The position numbers and the translations under genes are program-made. Under the pieces are notes generated by a model that did not search any database, was not told the origin of the DNA, and saw nothing but the letters and a program-made list of their open reading frames with translations. Shown here piece after piece: positions 4,569 through 5,597 of a DNA stretch of 5,597 bases (its first letter is position 1; every line of letters starts with the position of its first letter). Source of the stretch: Clostridia bacterium (GTDB lineage: Bacteria > Bacillota > Clostridia > Oscillospirales > Acutalibacteraceae). The stretch spans positions 1 through 5,597 of the forward strand of contig CAAGHT010000171.1 in NCBI GenBank assembly GCA_900769775.1, in the 5' to 3' direction.

Positions 4569-5597
4569 TAGTTATAGCGCGGCTTCAGGGCAAATATAAA
4601 GGCAATGCTGACCGCAGCAGCAACGAATTCGGCAACCACAATAGAAAGCCAGATGCCGTCAATTCCGAGTATCAGCGGCAGCAGCATAACTGCTCCTATC
4701 TGAAAAACGAGGGTTCGAAGGAAGGAGATTATTGCCGACACAAGACCGTTATTAAGGGCGGTAAAAAAGGATGAAGCGTATATTGCAAATCCGGCAAAAA
4801 GATAAGAAAATGCAGAAATTTTAAAGCCCCTGACGGTAAGCTCAAAAAGGGCTGCATCGTAACCGACAAACATAGCAGAAAGCGGTCTTGCAAGACAAAG
4901 TGCCGCGGCTACCATTATTATCGAAACCGTAACATTTATGACGGTGCTTTTTCTGAGCAGACTTTTAAGCTCGCTCGGGTTTTCTGCGCCAAAATGAAAG
5001 CTGATGACAGGTGCCGTTCCCACCGCAAAGCCGATGAATATTGAAAGAAAAACAAAGTTCACATACATAAGTACGCCATATGCCGCAACTCCGTTTTCTC
5101 CCGCATAAGCAATAAGCTGTATATTATAAAGCATCGAAACGAGCGACATGGAAATGTTGCTAAGCAGCTCAGAAGAGCCGTTTGTAACGGCCTTAAGGAG
5201 AGCCTTGCCATCGAAATTTGTTTTGACAAGTCTCAAAAGGCTTGAATTTTTTCTTGCAAAATAGAAGAGGGGTCCTATTCCGCCTATCACCTGACTCATA
5301 ACGGTTGCAATGGCGGCGCCGGCTATTCCGAGCGGGAAAACGGCAGTTAGCAATGCATCAAGCACCATATTCGCGACACCTGCCGCAACTGTTACATAAA
5401 GTCCGAGCTGTGGCTTTTCTGCCGCAACAAAAAAGGCCTGAAACTCAAACTGCAAAATAAGTGCCGGCATACCGAGCAGCAGTATTCTGCCGTAAATGAC
5501 CGAATAGTCAAGCAGCGCCCCCTCTGCACCCATCAAAGCGGCTATCGGGCGGAGAAAAATTATGCCGAGCAGGGTTATTGCAAGACCTATTCCAATC
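4565..5597 (-). CDS. MATE-family multidrug/cation efflux transporter, N-terminus outside window
   Basis: A polytopic membrane protein of the multidrug and toxin extrusion family (NorM/MepA/DinF type), which expels drugs or metabolites in exchange for sodium ions or protons. 343 codons are visible; a full member has about 440-460 residues, so roughly the first 100 lie beyond the right edge. The frame stays open to the window edge, adding about 20 family-like residues before the TTG at 5536 and the ATG at 5533, so neither of these is the start. Typical stretches are RPIAALMGAEGALLDYSVIY near the visible start, then PALILQFEFQAFFVAAEKPQ, NMVLDALLTAVFPLGIAGAA (the family's 'N..LD..lI....lGi.GAA' pattern), and, in the second half, PVISFHFGAENPSELKSLLR. 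The C-terminus ends normally at KPRYNY. MepA-like subgroup is likely; the substrate is unknown. No separate terminator follows before the yhhQ promoter. Confidence 0.92.
   Translation of the reverse strand, partial: IGIGLAITLLGIIFLRPIAALMGAEGALLDYSVIYGRILLLGMPALILQFEFQAFFVAAEKPQLGLYVTVAAGVANMVLDALLTAVFPLGIAGAAIATVMSQVIGGIGPLFYFARKNSSLLRLVKTNFDGKALLKAVTNGSSELLSNISMSLVSMLYNIQLIAYAGENGVAAYGVLMYVNFVFLSIFIGFAVGTAPVISFHFGAENPSELKSLLRKSTVINVTVSIIMVAAALCLARPLSAMFVGYDAALFELTVRGFKISAFSYLFAGFAIYASSFFTALNNGLVSAIISFLRTLVFQIGAVMLLPLILGIDGIWLSIVVAEFVAAAVSIAFIFALKPRYNY

Noticed and set aside
5531..5536. TTG (5536) or ATG (5533) as the start of the MATE gene
   Set aside because: The frame is open to the window edge with typical MATE sequence, and a start here would remove the first membrane helices.
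1..5597. CRISPR array, insertion sequence, tRNA or phage attachment site
   Set aside because: No regularly spaced repeats, transposase-like frame, long terminal inverted repeats or cloverleaf were seen on either strand.

Overview
The window looks like a piece of a Bacillota (Clostridia, probably gut Oscillospirales-type) chromosome. This is inferred from the clostridial-type pyruvate phosphate dikinase tail, the AT-rich intergenic regions with strong hairpin terminators, Shine-Dalgarno sites before every complete gene, a TTG start, and sigma-A-type promoters (TTGACA/TATAAT, 17-bp spacers). No mobile element, CRISPR array, tRNA or rRNA was seen. The species cannot be named from this sequence.

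Layout, left to right. Positions 1-394 (+) hold the last 130 codons of ppdK, including its catalytic cysteine. After a 179-bp gap with a hairpin and a possible promoter comes a complete NagA-like amidohydrolase (574-1746, +). A hairpin terminator (1762-1793) serves it and also the convergent gene at 1797-2747 (-), an exported lipoprotein with an endonuclease/exonuclease/phosphatase fold. That gene diverges from an AraC-family regulator (2874-3683, +). The 126 bp between them contain two full consensus-like promoters, one per strand, arranged symmetrically about a 10-bp palindrome that supplies both -10 boxes. The regulator converges, across a second two-way terminator, on a YhhQ-type queuosine-precursor transporter (3714-4415, -). 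Its 119-nt leader has its own promoter, a 5' hairpin, a possible H-type pseudoknot and an intrinsic terminator just before the ribosome binding site, so it is probably a riboswitch. The window ends in a MATE-family efflux transporter (4565-5597, -) whose N-terminus lies outside.

The genes do not form one pathway. PPDK belongs to central carbon metabolism, NagA-like to amino-sugar catabolism, the lipoprotein and AraC regulator form a probable divergent regulator-target pair, and the transporter is probably controlled by its own ligand or a relative. The two most interesting items are the leader of the queuosine-precursor transporter and the symmetric bidirectional promoter.
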